DNA of 64,000 nt from Podocnemis expansa (Eukaryota; Chordata; Testudines; Podocnemididae): positions 10,068,120 to 10,132,119 of the forward strand of contig ML681967.1 in NCBI GenBank assembly GCA_007922195.1, read 5' to 3'. The notes under the pieces are model-generated. The model worked only from the letters and a program-made list of their open reading frames with translations, was not told where the DNA came from and did no database searches. Below are positions 34,290-43,738 of this stretch, one piece after another. Made by a program: the position numbers and the translations under genes. Positions within the stretch are counted from its first letter, which is position 1. Each line of letters begins with the position of its first letter.

Positions 34290-36410
34290 CATCAAATTTA
34301 GCATTACTTGGGGGCAAAGCAACATACCATGGTAGCATTTTATTTCAGAAAGGAAAACTACACAAAAATGAGGAAAACAGTTAAAAAGAAATTAAAAGGT
34401 TCAGTGCCCAAAGTGGAATCCTTGGAGGCTGCATGGAAACTTTTTAAACACGTCATAATAGTGGCTCAATTTAAACGTATGCCACAAGTTAAAAACCAGT
34501 CAGAGGACCAAAACAGTGTCACCGGACCTAAACAACTGAAAGAAGCAAAAATGAAAGAAGCAAAAATAAAAGAAGCAGTTAGAGGCAAATGGGCATCCTT
34601 TAAAATATGGAAGTTAAATCTTATTAAGGAAAAAGGAAAGGAACATAAACTCTGGCAAATGAAGTGTAAGAATAAAATTAAGAAAGCCAGAAGAGAATCT
34701 GAAGAACAACTGGCCAGAAACTCAGACAGTAACAGAAAGAAAAATTAAGTACATCAGAAGTAGTATACTAAACAACCAGTGGGGCTGCTGGAGGATCAAG
34801 ATGCGAAAGGAGTACTCAAGGAAGATAAGGCCTTTGCAGAGAAACTAAATTAATTCTTTGCAGTAGTCTTCACAGCTGAGGATGTGAGGGGATTCTCAAA
34901 CCTGAGCCATTCTTTTTAATGAGAAATCTCAGGAATTGACCCAGATTAAGGTGGCATTAAAGAAGATTTTGAAACAAATGGATAAATTAAACAGTGATAA
35001 GTCACCAAGACCAGATGGTATGCATTCAAGAGTTCCGGAGGAACTCAGATGCAGACCTGCTAACTGCAGTATATAAGCTGTCATTTAAATCAGCTTCTGT
35101 ACTAAGTGACTGTAGGATAGCTAATGTGATGCCAATTTTTTAAAAAGGCTCCAGAGGACATCCTGGCAATTGCAGGCTGGTAAGCCTAACTTAAGTGCCA
35201 GGCAAATTGGTTAAAATTATAGTAAACAACAAAATTATCAGAGACATAAACTAATAAATTTTTTTGGGGAAGAGCCAACATGAATTTTGTCAAGGGAAAT
35301 CATGTCTTGCCAATCTTCTAGAATTCTTTGAGAGGATCAGGAAGCACAAGGAACAAGGGTGATCCAGTGCCATACTTAGATTTTCAGAAAGACCTGGGTG
35401 AGGTCCCTCACTAAAAGCTATTAAGCAAAGTAAGGAGTTATGGAATAAAAAGGAGGGTCCTCTTCTGGATTAGTAACTGGTTAAAAGATAGGAAACAAAG
35501 GGCAGGAATAAATGTTAAGCTTTCAGGACAAAGAAAAATAAATAGTGGTGTCCCCCAGAAGATATTTACTAGGACAAATACTGTTCAACATCTTCATAAA
35601 TGACCTGGAAAAGTTGGTAAACAGTGAGGGGGCAACATTTGCAGGTAATACAAATTCCAGAGGGGTAGCCGTGTTAGTCTATTGCAAAAAAACAGACAAG
35701 GAGCCCTGTGACACTTTAAAGATTAACAAATTTATTGATCACATGAACTTTCTTGGGCACAATCCCACTTCATCAAAAGCATGAAATAGAAAATGTAGCT
35801 TGTTAACTGTAAATATATACATACAGAGAAGAGTGGCTCACAAGGTAAATTCAAACAGTTCCAGATAGGCCTAGAAGTCTATCCCTCTTGAACTGTTTGA
35901 CTTTATCTTGTGATCCACCCTTCTCTGTATGTATATCTTTACAGTTAACACACTACATTTTCCATTTCATGCATCCGATGAAGTGGGATTGTGCCCACAA
36001 AAGTTCATGCAACACATACATTTGTTAGTCTTTAAAAGTGCCACAGGCCTCCTTGTTTGTTTAGATGATCCAAAACTACTCAAAATAGTTAAGTCCAAAG
36101 CAGATTGCAAAGAGTTACAAAGGGATCTAACAAAACTGGGTGACTGGACAACAAAATGGCAGATGAAATTCGATGTTGATAAATGCAAAGTAATGCATAT
36201 TGGAAAATAATCCCAACTATACATCTAAAATTATGAGATCTAAATTAGCTGTTACCAATAAAGAAAGAGATCTTGGAGTCATTGTGGTAACATCCACTCA
36301 GTGTGCAGTGGCAGTCAAAAAAGCTAACAGAATGTTGGTAATCGTTAGGAAAGGAATAGATAATAAGACAAAACATCATATTACTTCTTTAGAAATCCAT
36401 GGTATGCCCA
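34290..36410 (+). mobile_element. CR1/L3-like LINE, decayed and split by Penelope-like sequence
   Basis: The 5' part (34308-34748) encodes a Lys-rich stretch like the region between endonuclease and reverse transcriptase (ESLEAAWKLFKHV, ARRESEEQLARNS). Further on, nucleotides near 34990-35620 read as broken reverse transcriptase (PRPDGMHSRV-like, LFNIFINDLEKLV). The element resumes at 36061 with KLLKIVKSKADCKELQRDL, WQMKFDVDKCKVMHIGK and NKERDLGVIV. It differs from the LINE at 48.9-50.3 kb, so a second lineage is present. Many stops and frameshifts; 35656-36060 is a later insertion. Confidence 0.75.
35656..36060. mobile_element. Inverted pair of Penelope-like ends inserted in a LINE
   Basis: The left half is the minus-strand tail (AGAGGGGTAGCCGTGTTAGT, ATTAACAAATTTATTGATCA). 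The right half is the plus-strand tail (AAGTGGGATTGTGCCCAC, CATTTGTTAGTC). They meet near 35880. Inner segments AACTGTAAATATATACATAC and GTATGTATATCTTTACAGTT are also inverted copies, so the symmetry extends about 200 bases each side. Confidence 0.8.
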
Positions 36411-36453
36411 CATAGACTCTAAGGTCAGACAGGACGAATGTCATCATCTAGTC

Positions 36454-37115
36454 CAGGGTTTGGCAACCCCAAAAGAGCAGAAGAGCCATTTCCCCCCACC
36501 TTCCCACCACAACCACATGAGCCTGAGCCAGCCCAGCAGCTGCGCTGCAGGGGGATGCATGGGCAGCGGATGCTCCCTCCATCCCTCCCTTTGCTGGCAG
36601 GGTAGAGCAGCACTGCCCTGCCTACCCCTGGCTGGCTATCCCTGCCAAGAGTAGCCAGCAGAGGGTTGCAGCTTGCAAACGCAGGGCCCTAGAACAGCCC
36701 CTCAGCAGAGTTCAGGCCACTTTGACCTAGCCACCCCTGGGCTGAACAGCCTCTGTTCAGGCCTGGAGTGGCCATGTCAAAGCAGCCTGAACTCCACAGA
36801 GGGGCCATTCCAGGGTCTCACCTCTGCAAGCTGCAGCTCTCTGCTGGATACTCTTGGCAGGGATAGCCAGCTGGGTAGTGCTATTCTGCCTCCCCAGTAA
36901 AAAGGCAGCACAGAAGAAGTGCACACCACCTGCCCACTCCCTGCTAGTGCTAGGGGCCACAGCACAGCTGCTGGCTCATTTGGTTGTGGTGGGAGTGACC
37001 CTGGCACCCCTGCTTTGGCCACAATGCTGGGGCCAGCCAGGAGTACCCCTGGGTCCCTGGAAGAGATTGCCAGGGAGCCAGAAGGCCTGTGCTGGCCTGT
37101 TCACAATGATTTAGA
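36454..37115. repeat. GC-rich block, possibly a hAT element starting CAGGGTTTGGCAACC
   Basis: The left end resembles the hAT ends at 46545, but no convincing right end is found (GGTTGCAG near 36663 is a candidate). The rest is GC-rich with short repeated GCTGCAGCTCTCTGCTGG-like pieces; frames here are not genes. Confidence 0.35.
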
Positions 37116-37119
37116 ATCA

Positions 37120-37232
37120 AATCATAGGGTTGGAAGGGACCTCATAAGATCATTGAGTCCAACCACCTAGGGCTTGAACCCAGGACTTGCTGTATATTAA
37201 GCAGAGGTGCTAACCACTACACTATTTGCAGG
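37120..37232 (-). mobile_element. tRNA-derived SINE with CR1-type 3' tail
   Basis: On the minus strand: A-box region TAGTGTAGTGGTTAGCACC, B-box GGTTCAAGCCC, then GGTTGGACTCAATGATC and CCAACCCTATGATTTGATTC. This is the best preserved of three copies in the window. Confidence 0.85.
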
Positions 37233-37639
37233 GCTCTTATACAGGTGGATCACATAGGTGAGATATTTTCCTTTTATGGCAAGATGACTTCTGATTCTCT
37301 GCTCCCAAACTTCAATCTTAACTGCTTTAAAGGGCCAGATTCACATCACCTAGCACTTTGTTTAGTCTTTTGCACCCTGTGCAAAATTGGTAGTAGAATG
37401 GGAGCATTTTACATCCATTCTGTGGACTACAGAAGGTGCAGGGCAGCAAAGGGTTGGACTTTTTGTCTCTTTCACACCCTCCCAACTTTATGCCTGGACC
37501 AATCAACTTTCACTCAGAGCCAATCTCACAGGTGCTGAGCACCTTCAGTTCCTACGAAAGGTAGTGGGAGTGGTGACATCCAGCACCTCCGCAAGTAGAG
37601 CTTGACACCTTCAAGAATCAGGCTATTTCTTGAATCATT

Positions 37640-37990
37640 TAAATCACTCCTAAAGGAGAGTTGGTCACTTTTTTTTTTTTGCTGGAACTTTGTGCTGAAA
37701 ATTGTAAATTCAGATACACCAATTTTTTTTGCGAATTCATGTCAATTTTGTAGGGCTGGTTTTTTTCCAAGAAAAACATGGAAATGTTTGTTTGTTTGTT
37801 TGTTTAAAATTATTGTCTCAACATTTCTTTTATTGTTTCAAAATTTAAAAAATGTTTAAAAGTGGCTGAAATGTAAACAAAATGTTCTTCTTGACCCAAA
37901 ATGAAATTAGTTTTGATTCTATTTCAGAAAATTTGGAATATTTTTATCATTGGACCAACCCAAAACTAATTTTGTAGGCTTTTTGAAATT
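37640..37990. repeat. AT-rich decayed MITE-like repeat
   Basis: Contains GAGAGTTGGTCAC at the left and ATTGGACCAACCC at the right, an inverted pair like 15837-16180, with a TTTG microsatellite at about 37788-37805. Confidence 0.35.
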
Positions 37991-38424
37991 GCCACTGAAC
38001 CAAAATATCCCTTATTTGCACAGCTCTGCACTTAATCCATTTGTCCCACAAGATGAACAACCCAATCCAACTCTGCTGTCTGCTGCCAGTATCATTTACA
38101 CTCAGCTTGTTTGTGCCTGTACATGGTCTGTACTTAAAGGTGCACCTACTGTGTATTTTTTCTACTAAAAAGCAGCCTGTGTCTGTGGGGCTGTAAACAT
38201 AACAAAGTACAAAAGGGCAAACCAAGTCCTGGCTCCTTACTTCAGAACTCCTGTGTTGAGAGACGTGAGTCCAGAATAAATTCACTTTACTTATGTCTTA
38301 TTTAACTGGCACATCTATAATTAATTAATATTATTATTATTTGATGAGCTCCACTAATGTGCCCTAGATGCCACAGAACTGTCTCTACTCTTTACTCTTT
38401 CTACCCCACCATTGGGTTAGATCA

Positions 38425-38603
38425 GTGGCGTCGCTGGAGGGGGGGGGCCTCTGGGGGCCTCAGCCCCCCTGAAACTCAGGGCCAGCCCCTGAGTAGCACG
38501 CATCTAAACTGTGCGGGAGTGCACTGTCATGCCTCTGTGCAGGAAACACTGCCTGGGCAGCAGGCAGCCAGCAGCTGCGGCCTCTACCTGCCCGGAAGAC
38601 AGA
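38425..38603. mobile_element. Left end of a GC-rich hAT-type element
   Basis: CAGTGGCGTCGCTGGAGG matches the terminus of the element at 10448. No matching right end found, so probably truncated, perhaps by the MITE at 38604. Confidence 0.5.
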
Positions 38604-39122
38604 GGCTATGTTCATACGTACATGGTTAAATTGATTTAACTTAAATCGATTTAATAAAATCGAAATAAAAATCATTAAATTGATTTAAGTTAAATCGATT
38701 TAACAGGTCCACACCAAAAAAGCCCAAATCAAAATAGCAAGTCCAGACACAGGACTTGCTATTTCGATTCAGGAGAGGGGCACCATGGGAGGTGTGGCAA
38801 GATGGCTCCCTAGAAGGGCCATGCCCCCACCCAATATATAGAAAAATGACAGCACCCTGGGAAGGAGAAGGGCAAATTGTGTTAAATCGAAATAATGGTT
38901 ATTTTGAAATAACGTATCTGAACAGCGTTATTTTGAAAGAACTATTTCAATTTAACAGCTATTTCACTTTAAAGTAGGTTTAACCTATTTCAATTCAATG
39001 TCTCTTGAATCAAAATGACGGAGCTTGTCATTTCAATTCAAAAGAACGTCGTGTGGACCTAATATTTTTAAATAGAAATAACCACTGTTATTTCAATTTA
39101 AAAGATACGTGTGGACATACCC
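38604..39122. mobile_element. Fold-back MITE of 519 bases, ATCGAT rich
   Basis: Ends GGCTATGTTCATACGTAC and inverted TACGTGTGGACATACCC; flanks AGA and GGA. Inside are self-complementary runs such as TTAAATCGATTTAA at 38640-38705 and AATTTCAATTTAAA-like pieces. Same terminus type and the same 519-base length as the element at 20072, but a different interior. Confidence 0.65.
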
Positions 39123-39380
39123 GGAGTCTTCTGGCTGGCAGGGAACTGCCCCAGGCTGGGCCTCGGGGTTTTTCAAACTCCTGCCCTGGCCTGACCCTGC
39201 TCTGTCATGCTGGGAGCCTCAGCCTCTGCAGTGGCCCCACTCTCCCTCTGGCGGCCAGCTAAGGGAGCTTGGGGCGGGGGGGACAGGACGATGAAGGCCG
39301 GGGGCAGGCACGCTGGCCTGGTGGGGAAAGGGCGCAGGGGAGGGGGTTGGCTTGGGGCAATGTGGAGCATATACAGATAA

Positions 39381-40137
39381 TGTAGGGGGACAGACAGATA
39401 ATGAATTACATTTACCTTTAAAGTATATGTTAGTTAATGTTCTGTATATGTCTTTTAGTGTCATAAGTAAAATAATTTTGTAACCCTGTGTAATGGACAT
39501 TGTGACCAATGTCCAACAAGACTCCATATTGTCAGTTTGGAACTCCTGCTTAAACACTGAACTCCATTTTGGATACTTGATGAAATCTGGTTTAGGCATA
39601 TGCTGTATATGTTCTTTTAAATGTGTGAACAAGGTGTGTGAATGAAGGGCGTGTGTGTGTGAAGAGGCCAGTCTCAATTGCCAGCTGTTCTAATGAAGCA
39701 CAAGTACCATCTAACTGGCTGAACAATGCAGACGTCTCTGATTAAAGCAAATAGAAGGAGCCACCCCAGGAAGAAAAGAACAAAATACAATCAAGTCTGA
39801 AGTGACTGGTGCCAATGGTCTCACAGGAACCCTGAGGCAACATGACACAGCAAATCCCAGCAAGTATAAAAGATGGGTAAGAACATGAAAACTTTGGGGT
39901 CTCATTCTGCAACTGTCATGTTGGAGCATGGGATCACGACTGACAGAGGCCTGGCTCCCTCCCTGTGCTTGGCCTAGTTGGCCACTAGGCTGACTCAAGC
40001 AACACATGAAAGGACTGGTAATTATATCATACCACGTTGCAGAACTGTGTGTGTGCACGTGCGCGTGCGCGCGCGCGTGCTTTTTGCTATCCTTACTTAT
40101 TTACAACAAATGTCACATATTGCCTTGTCCCCTTGAA
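39381..40137 (+). mobile_element. Possible solo LTR of an endogenous retrovirus
   Basis: Begins TGTAGGGGGACAGACAG, includes CATTGTGACCAATGTCC and AACAAGACTCCATATTGTC (retroviral U3-like). A TATA box TATAAAAG lies at 39865-39872, and AATAAG with T-rich sequence at the right end (about 40136). No gag, pol or env is present. Right boundary and target duplication are not clear, so this is tentative. Confidence 0.35.
40050..40081. repeat. Alternating GT/CG tract
   Basis: About 30 bases of alternating purine-pyrimidine (GTGTGTGCACGTGCGCG and on), the type of sequence most prone to Z-DNA. Confidence 0.85.
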
Positions 40138-40252
40138 TAAGATCCTACTAGTCTTAACACCTCTGCTTAACATGCAGCAGGTCCTGGGTTCAATTCCCAG
40201 GGGGTTGGACTCGATGAGGTCCCTTCCAGCCCTATGATTTGATTTGATTTTC
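40138..40252 (+). mobile_element. tRNA-derived SINE with CR1-type 3' tail
   Basis: TTAACACCTCTGCTTAAC, B-box GGTTCAATTCCC, then GGTTGGACTCGATGAGGTCC and CCCTATGATTTGATTTGATT. The A-box half is partly lost compared with the copy at 37120. Confidence 0.8.
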
Positions 40253-40302
40253 TTTTTATTAGGGGGTGCTCTCCTGGGTGCCTATTTTGGTATAACAGCA
40301 GC

Positions 40303-40767
40303 CAGAGGTGTTGCTGGGGGGGCAATGGACCCGGGGCACAGGCCCAGCCCCCACCCCCTGGAGAGAGGCCCCGCCCCCTGGCCAGGGATAGGGCCAGGGG
40401 GAGGCCACGCCACCGCGAGCGGCTAGGCTGCGGCATGGCGTGGCTAGACGCAGCTGCTGGAGGATCGGGGGCCTGGCCACCTGGTGGCGCGGGTGTGAGC
40501 CCGGCCTTCAGTGGCCGCTTCTGGCCGCACCACAGCCTAGCCACTCGCAGCAGTGTGGCCTCCCCCTGGCCCGATCCCTGTTTAGGGCGGGGCCTGCCGT
40601 GCGGCCAGCCAGGCCCCGGATACCTGGCTGGGGAGGGGGCCGCCGCGGCTGCAGCCGGCTGGGGATCGGGCCCTGGATTCCCAGCCCGATTGGGCTGGAG
40701 ATCCGGGACACTGGCATTGGGACCCAGGGCACATGCCCCGGCATGCCCAACACCAGTGACGCCACTG
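40303..40767. mobile_element. GC-rich hAT-type non-autonomous element, copy 2
   Basis: Ends CAGAGGTGTTGCTGG and CCAGTGACGCCACTG, flanked by a perfect 8-bp duplication ACAGCAGC (40295-40302 and 40768-40775). Interior shares CCCGGGGCACA-type segments with the element at 10448. Frames up to about 219 codons are spurious. Confidence 0.85.
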
Positions 40768-40781
40768 ACAGCAGCAGGGAC

Positions 40782-41171
40782 CAGTGGTGTGACCGGGGCG
40801 TCACTGCTGCCTGGCACACAAGGCACATGGCCCGAGTCCCAGCGCCAGTGCCCTGAGTGTCCGGGGCAGCCCCGTCACCTCTCAGCCCCGTCCCATGCCA
40901 GTGATCTGGGGCATGGCTGTTGGCTGCGGCGCCTGCCTCTTCCAGCGATGGCGGCACCTGTCACTCCCAGCCTGGTCCCTGGCCAGGCATTCAGGCTAGG
41001 CTGCCTGTGACAGCACCAGCCTCTCCTGGCCCTGTGTCTGGTCCCAGCCAGGGAACAAAGGTCAGGCAGATGGTGGCAGGAGCCTGAGGCCAGATTGGGC
41101 CCTGGCGGAGAATTCAGGGGGTGGGGCCCATGCCTGTGCCCCGGGTCTTTCCTGGGGCAGTGACACTCCTG
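40782..41171. mobile_element. GC-rich hAT-type element, copy 3, adjoining copy 2
   Basis: Starts CAGTGGTGTGACCGGGGCG and ends GGCAGTGACACTCCTG, 14 bases after copy 2. Flanks GCAGGGAC and GGTGGGAT agree at 5 of 8. Carries CCTGTGCCCCGGGTC near the right end, as the 10448 copy does. Confidence 0.6.
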
Positions 41172-41179
41172 GGTGGGAT

Positions 41180-41800
41180 CGGGGGGTTAGGGAAGGGCTC
41201 AGGAGGCACGGGGGGGGGGGGGAATGGCTTGGGGGCAATGTTCCTCTAATTTTTTATAGGCTGTGTGGGCAAAAAATTTCTTTTGTGCAAAGTTTTGGAA
41301 CCAGCATCCAAATTTGTGTGAACTCCAGTGAGTGTGGTCAAACTTGTGAGTGCAACGAAGTAAGTGTGTATGATGCAAAAAAAGTCTAAATTTTACTTTG
41401 ATATGTCAATGGAAATGATTTTATAAATTACAAAACCTTATTTGAAACATGCTACTTGAAACCAGCTTCTTAAAAGTAGCATGAAAATATCAGCACTGTT
41501 GAATTTGTGTGCGTTCTACTTTGTTGCGTGCGCAGGTTTCACAACCTGTGTGCACACGCACATGCGCACAGCTTAGAGGGAACATAGCTTGGGGGACCAG
41601 TGGGGTGGGAGAAAACGGATCGGGGCCCCAGCAGCCAGTCAGGGCTGAGAGACCCCGTAATATTTCTGTGTAGCGGTGCCTCTGCGGTGGCGCCTGAATG
41701 TTCTCATGCATATGAGCAGCTTTCTTCATGCGAGTCACTGACTTCCCAGTGAGCATTTCCGCAAGCAAAATGACCTGTGTGAGTAACATCCAGAGGGGCA
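41180..41800. other. Intergenic DNA between hAT copies and the SNUPN promoter
   Basis: GGGCAATGTTCCTCTAATTT at about 41234 and CTTAGAGGGAACAT at 41573-41586 are inverted and may be the ends of another hAT-type MITE of about 360 bases. No gene recognised. Confidence 0.4.
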
Positions 41801-41804
41801 GCCC

Positions 41805-42035
41805 TTAGTCTAAAACAAACGAGGAGTCGTGTGGCACTTTAAGACTAACACATTTATTTATCGCCTGAGCTTTGGCGGGAGAAAATCCCACTTGCTCAGG
41901 CGCGTCAAAGGGGAACACGCATAGCAGCGGTAACATTGACCGGCAAAGACACCAAGGAGTCGCGTGGCACTTTAAGACTAACAGATTTATTTTTCGCATG
42001 AGCTCTCGTGGGAGGAAATCCCACTTCCTCAGCGA
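41805..42035 (-). mobile_element. Two tandem Penelope-like tails next to the SNUPN CpG island
   Basis: Both minus-strand copies contain GTGGCACTTTAAGACTAACA. The first (about 41808-41905) and second (about 41950-42030) are in the same orientation. They keep CpG at several places where other copies in the window have TG or CA. They end at the edge of the SNUPN promoter island. Confidence 0.75.
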
Positions 42036-42420
42036 CAGCCCCCGCTCCCTTTGGCCCCGCCCCCAGCCCCTCCCGCGCGGGCGGCGCGCGCTGTGCGAGG
42101 GGCGGGTCCGGCCGGCCTGCGCGCGGCGTTGGGGTCCCCTGGCCCCGCCCACCGGGGGTGACACGGAAGCGAAAACCCGCCATAGCGGCAGCGCCCGCGC
42201 GGGGGTTGGGTCGCGCGGGGTGGGCGGGGCCTGGGCGGGGCGCGGCTGCTTCCGCCGGGCGCGAGCGACGGGGGCCGGCTGGCGTCAGCGGGAGGCCTCG
42301 TGGGTGGAGGCGGCCGGGTGAGCGGAGCCCCGAGCCGGGTCCCGTTGCCCTTCGCTTCGTGGCCGCCGCCCCCTGCCTTCTTCCCCCGAGTCCCCATCCG
42401 TCCCCACATCCCAGCCAGCG
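42030..42420 (+). promoter_or_regulatory. SNUPN: CpG-island promoter and probable non-coding exon 1 of SNUPN
   Basis: This dense CpG block lies about 1.2 kb upstream of the SNUPN coding start. A good 5' splice site (GGCGGCCGG|gtgagc) lies at 42317/42318, so the block probably contains the transcription start and the end of non-coding exon 1. Two tandem Penelope-like tails abut its left edge. Long frames crossing it on the minus strand (such as 41905-42507) are composition artefacts. Confidence 0.7.
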
Positions 42421-42499
42421 CCTCCACATCGTGTCTCTCTCCCCTGCAGCCACCCCTTGTCCTGCTCCTCCCCCGTACCAGCCCTGTCCTCCTGTGCCT

Positions 42500-42754
42500 C
42501 GGGTCACCAGATACCAAAGCCTGGACAGGAGGACACGTGGAGGAATATGGTATTAATGTCATGTTCTCCTCTTTTTAGGGGGTCCTGGAACGGTTCCCCC
42601 TAAAACAGGGTGTTCTGGGGCATTCCAGCATACTTTATCCCCTGTAAGTAAAAAGCCAGACACAATTGTGTATTTTTAAAATGCCTGCTGGATGGAGGAT
42701 GTGAAGGGAAAAAGGAGGACATGTCCTCCTTTTGCCTGACATCTGGTAACCCTA
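42500..42754 (+). mobile_element. hAT MITE, family A, copy 3, in the probable SNUPN 5' UTR intron
   Basis: Starts TCGGGTCACCAGATACC and ends ACATCTGGTAACCCTA; flanks CCTGTGCC and CCTGTACC match at 7 of 8. Lies between the CpG island and coding exon 1. Confidence 0.85.
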
Positions 42755-43580
42755 CCTGTACCCCGTCCCATCCTCTCTTCCCTCCATCCCACAATCCCAT
42801 CTTCTTACCCCTGCTCTTGTCCATCTCTCCCGCTGTTGCAGTCTTCCTTCTCCCCACCCTGCTCCCATTGCCCCACCTGCCCATTTTCTTCCCTATCTCT
42901 CCTGCTCCACTCCCTTCTCCTGTGTCCCACCCTGTTCCCTTTCCCAGTCCCCTGTCCCTCCTGCCAGGCCTCTCTGTCCCTTGCTTCACTTTTCCCATCA
43001 TATCCCAGTGGCTTTAGTGGGCTGAGTTCTGTTCCCAGCTGCACTTCTTCAGCCTCTGTTTCCAAACTTCCATTGTCCTCCATATTTAAGCATCTAATTA
43101 AATGGCCTGGTATCAGGGGAGCAGAGCACCCAGTATTACTCAGCACCTTTGAAGCCTGCTCACCATTCTGTTGATGCCTGAGTGTTGACTTTAATTTCCC
43201 CAGAATTTCCTGTGATGTAGCAATCTTATTCCCTTACCTCCCTGGACAGGTTGGGAGGGTTAATTAATATTTGCACATGACTTTGGCAAAGTGAAATGTT
43301 AGTTACTATCTTGCCACCTCCCATTTCTTTTTCCATCTGCTGCCCATCTCCACCAGTGTACTGGCTCCTCGGCTGGCCGTCCATCCAGCCCCTTCTCTGA
43401 ACCCATCCTGTAACCCTTGGGACTGGGCTGTAAAACACCCTGTTCTTCTCCCCTTTCCAGCCACCTTTTCTTTCTGTTTCCTATTCTTCCCCCTGATGCC
43501 ATCCCAAGTCGCAGTAGGGGAAGGAAATGAACTCTGCCTGACATTTCATTTGCTTTGCTTTTTTTCCTCCAGGTCTTAAA

Positions 43581-43738
43581 ATGGAGGAGTTGAGCAAGGC
43601 GCTGGCTTCCAGCTTTGCAGTGTCTCAGGACCTGAACAGCACAGCAGCCCCCTACCCTCGACTGGCACAATACAAATCCAAGTACAGTTCCTTCGACCAG
43701 GCAGAGAGGAGACGCCGGCTTCTTGAACTTCAGAAATC
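43581..43738 (+). CDS. SNUPN: SNUPN coding exon 1 (start codon, first part of the importin-beta-binding domain)
   Basis: The acceptor tttttcctccag ends at 43572, eight bases before the ATG. The exon reads MEELSKAL... to LLELQKS and stops in phase 2 before gtaagg. Because an acceptor precedes the ATG so closely, at least one non-coding exon must lie upstream, in the CpG island. Confidence 0.96.

Noticed and set aside
40167..41010. Frames of about 190-220 codons on both strands
   Set aside because: Explained by the GC-rich hAT copies at 40303-41171.
41905..42562. Minus-strand frames of up to 200 codons at the SNUPN promoter, considered as IMP3
   Set aside because: No IMP3-like residues; Gly/Arg/Pro-rich CpG-island translation.
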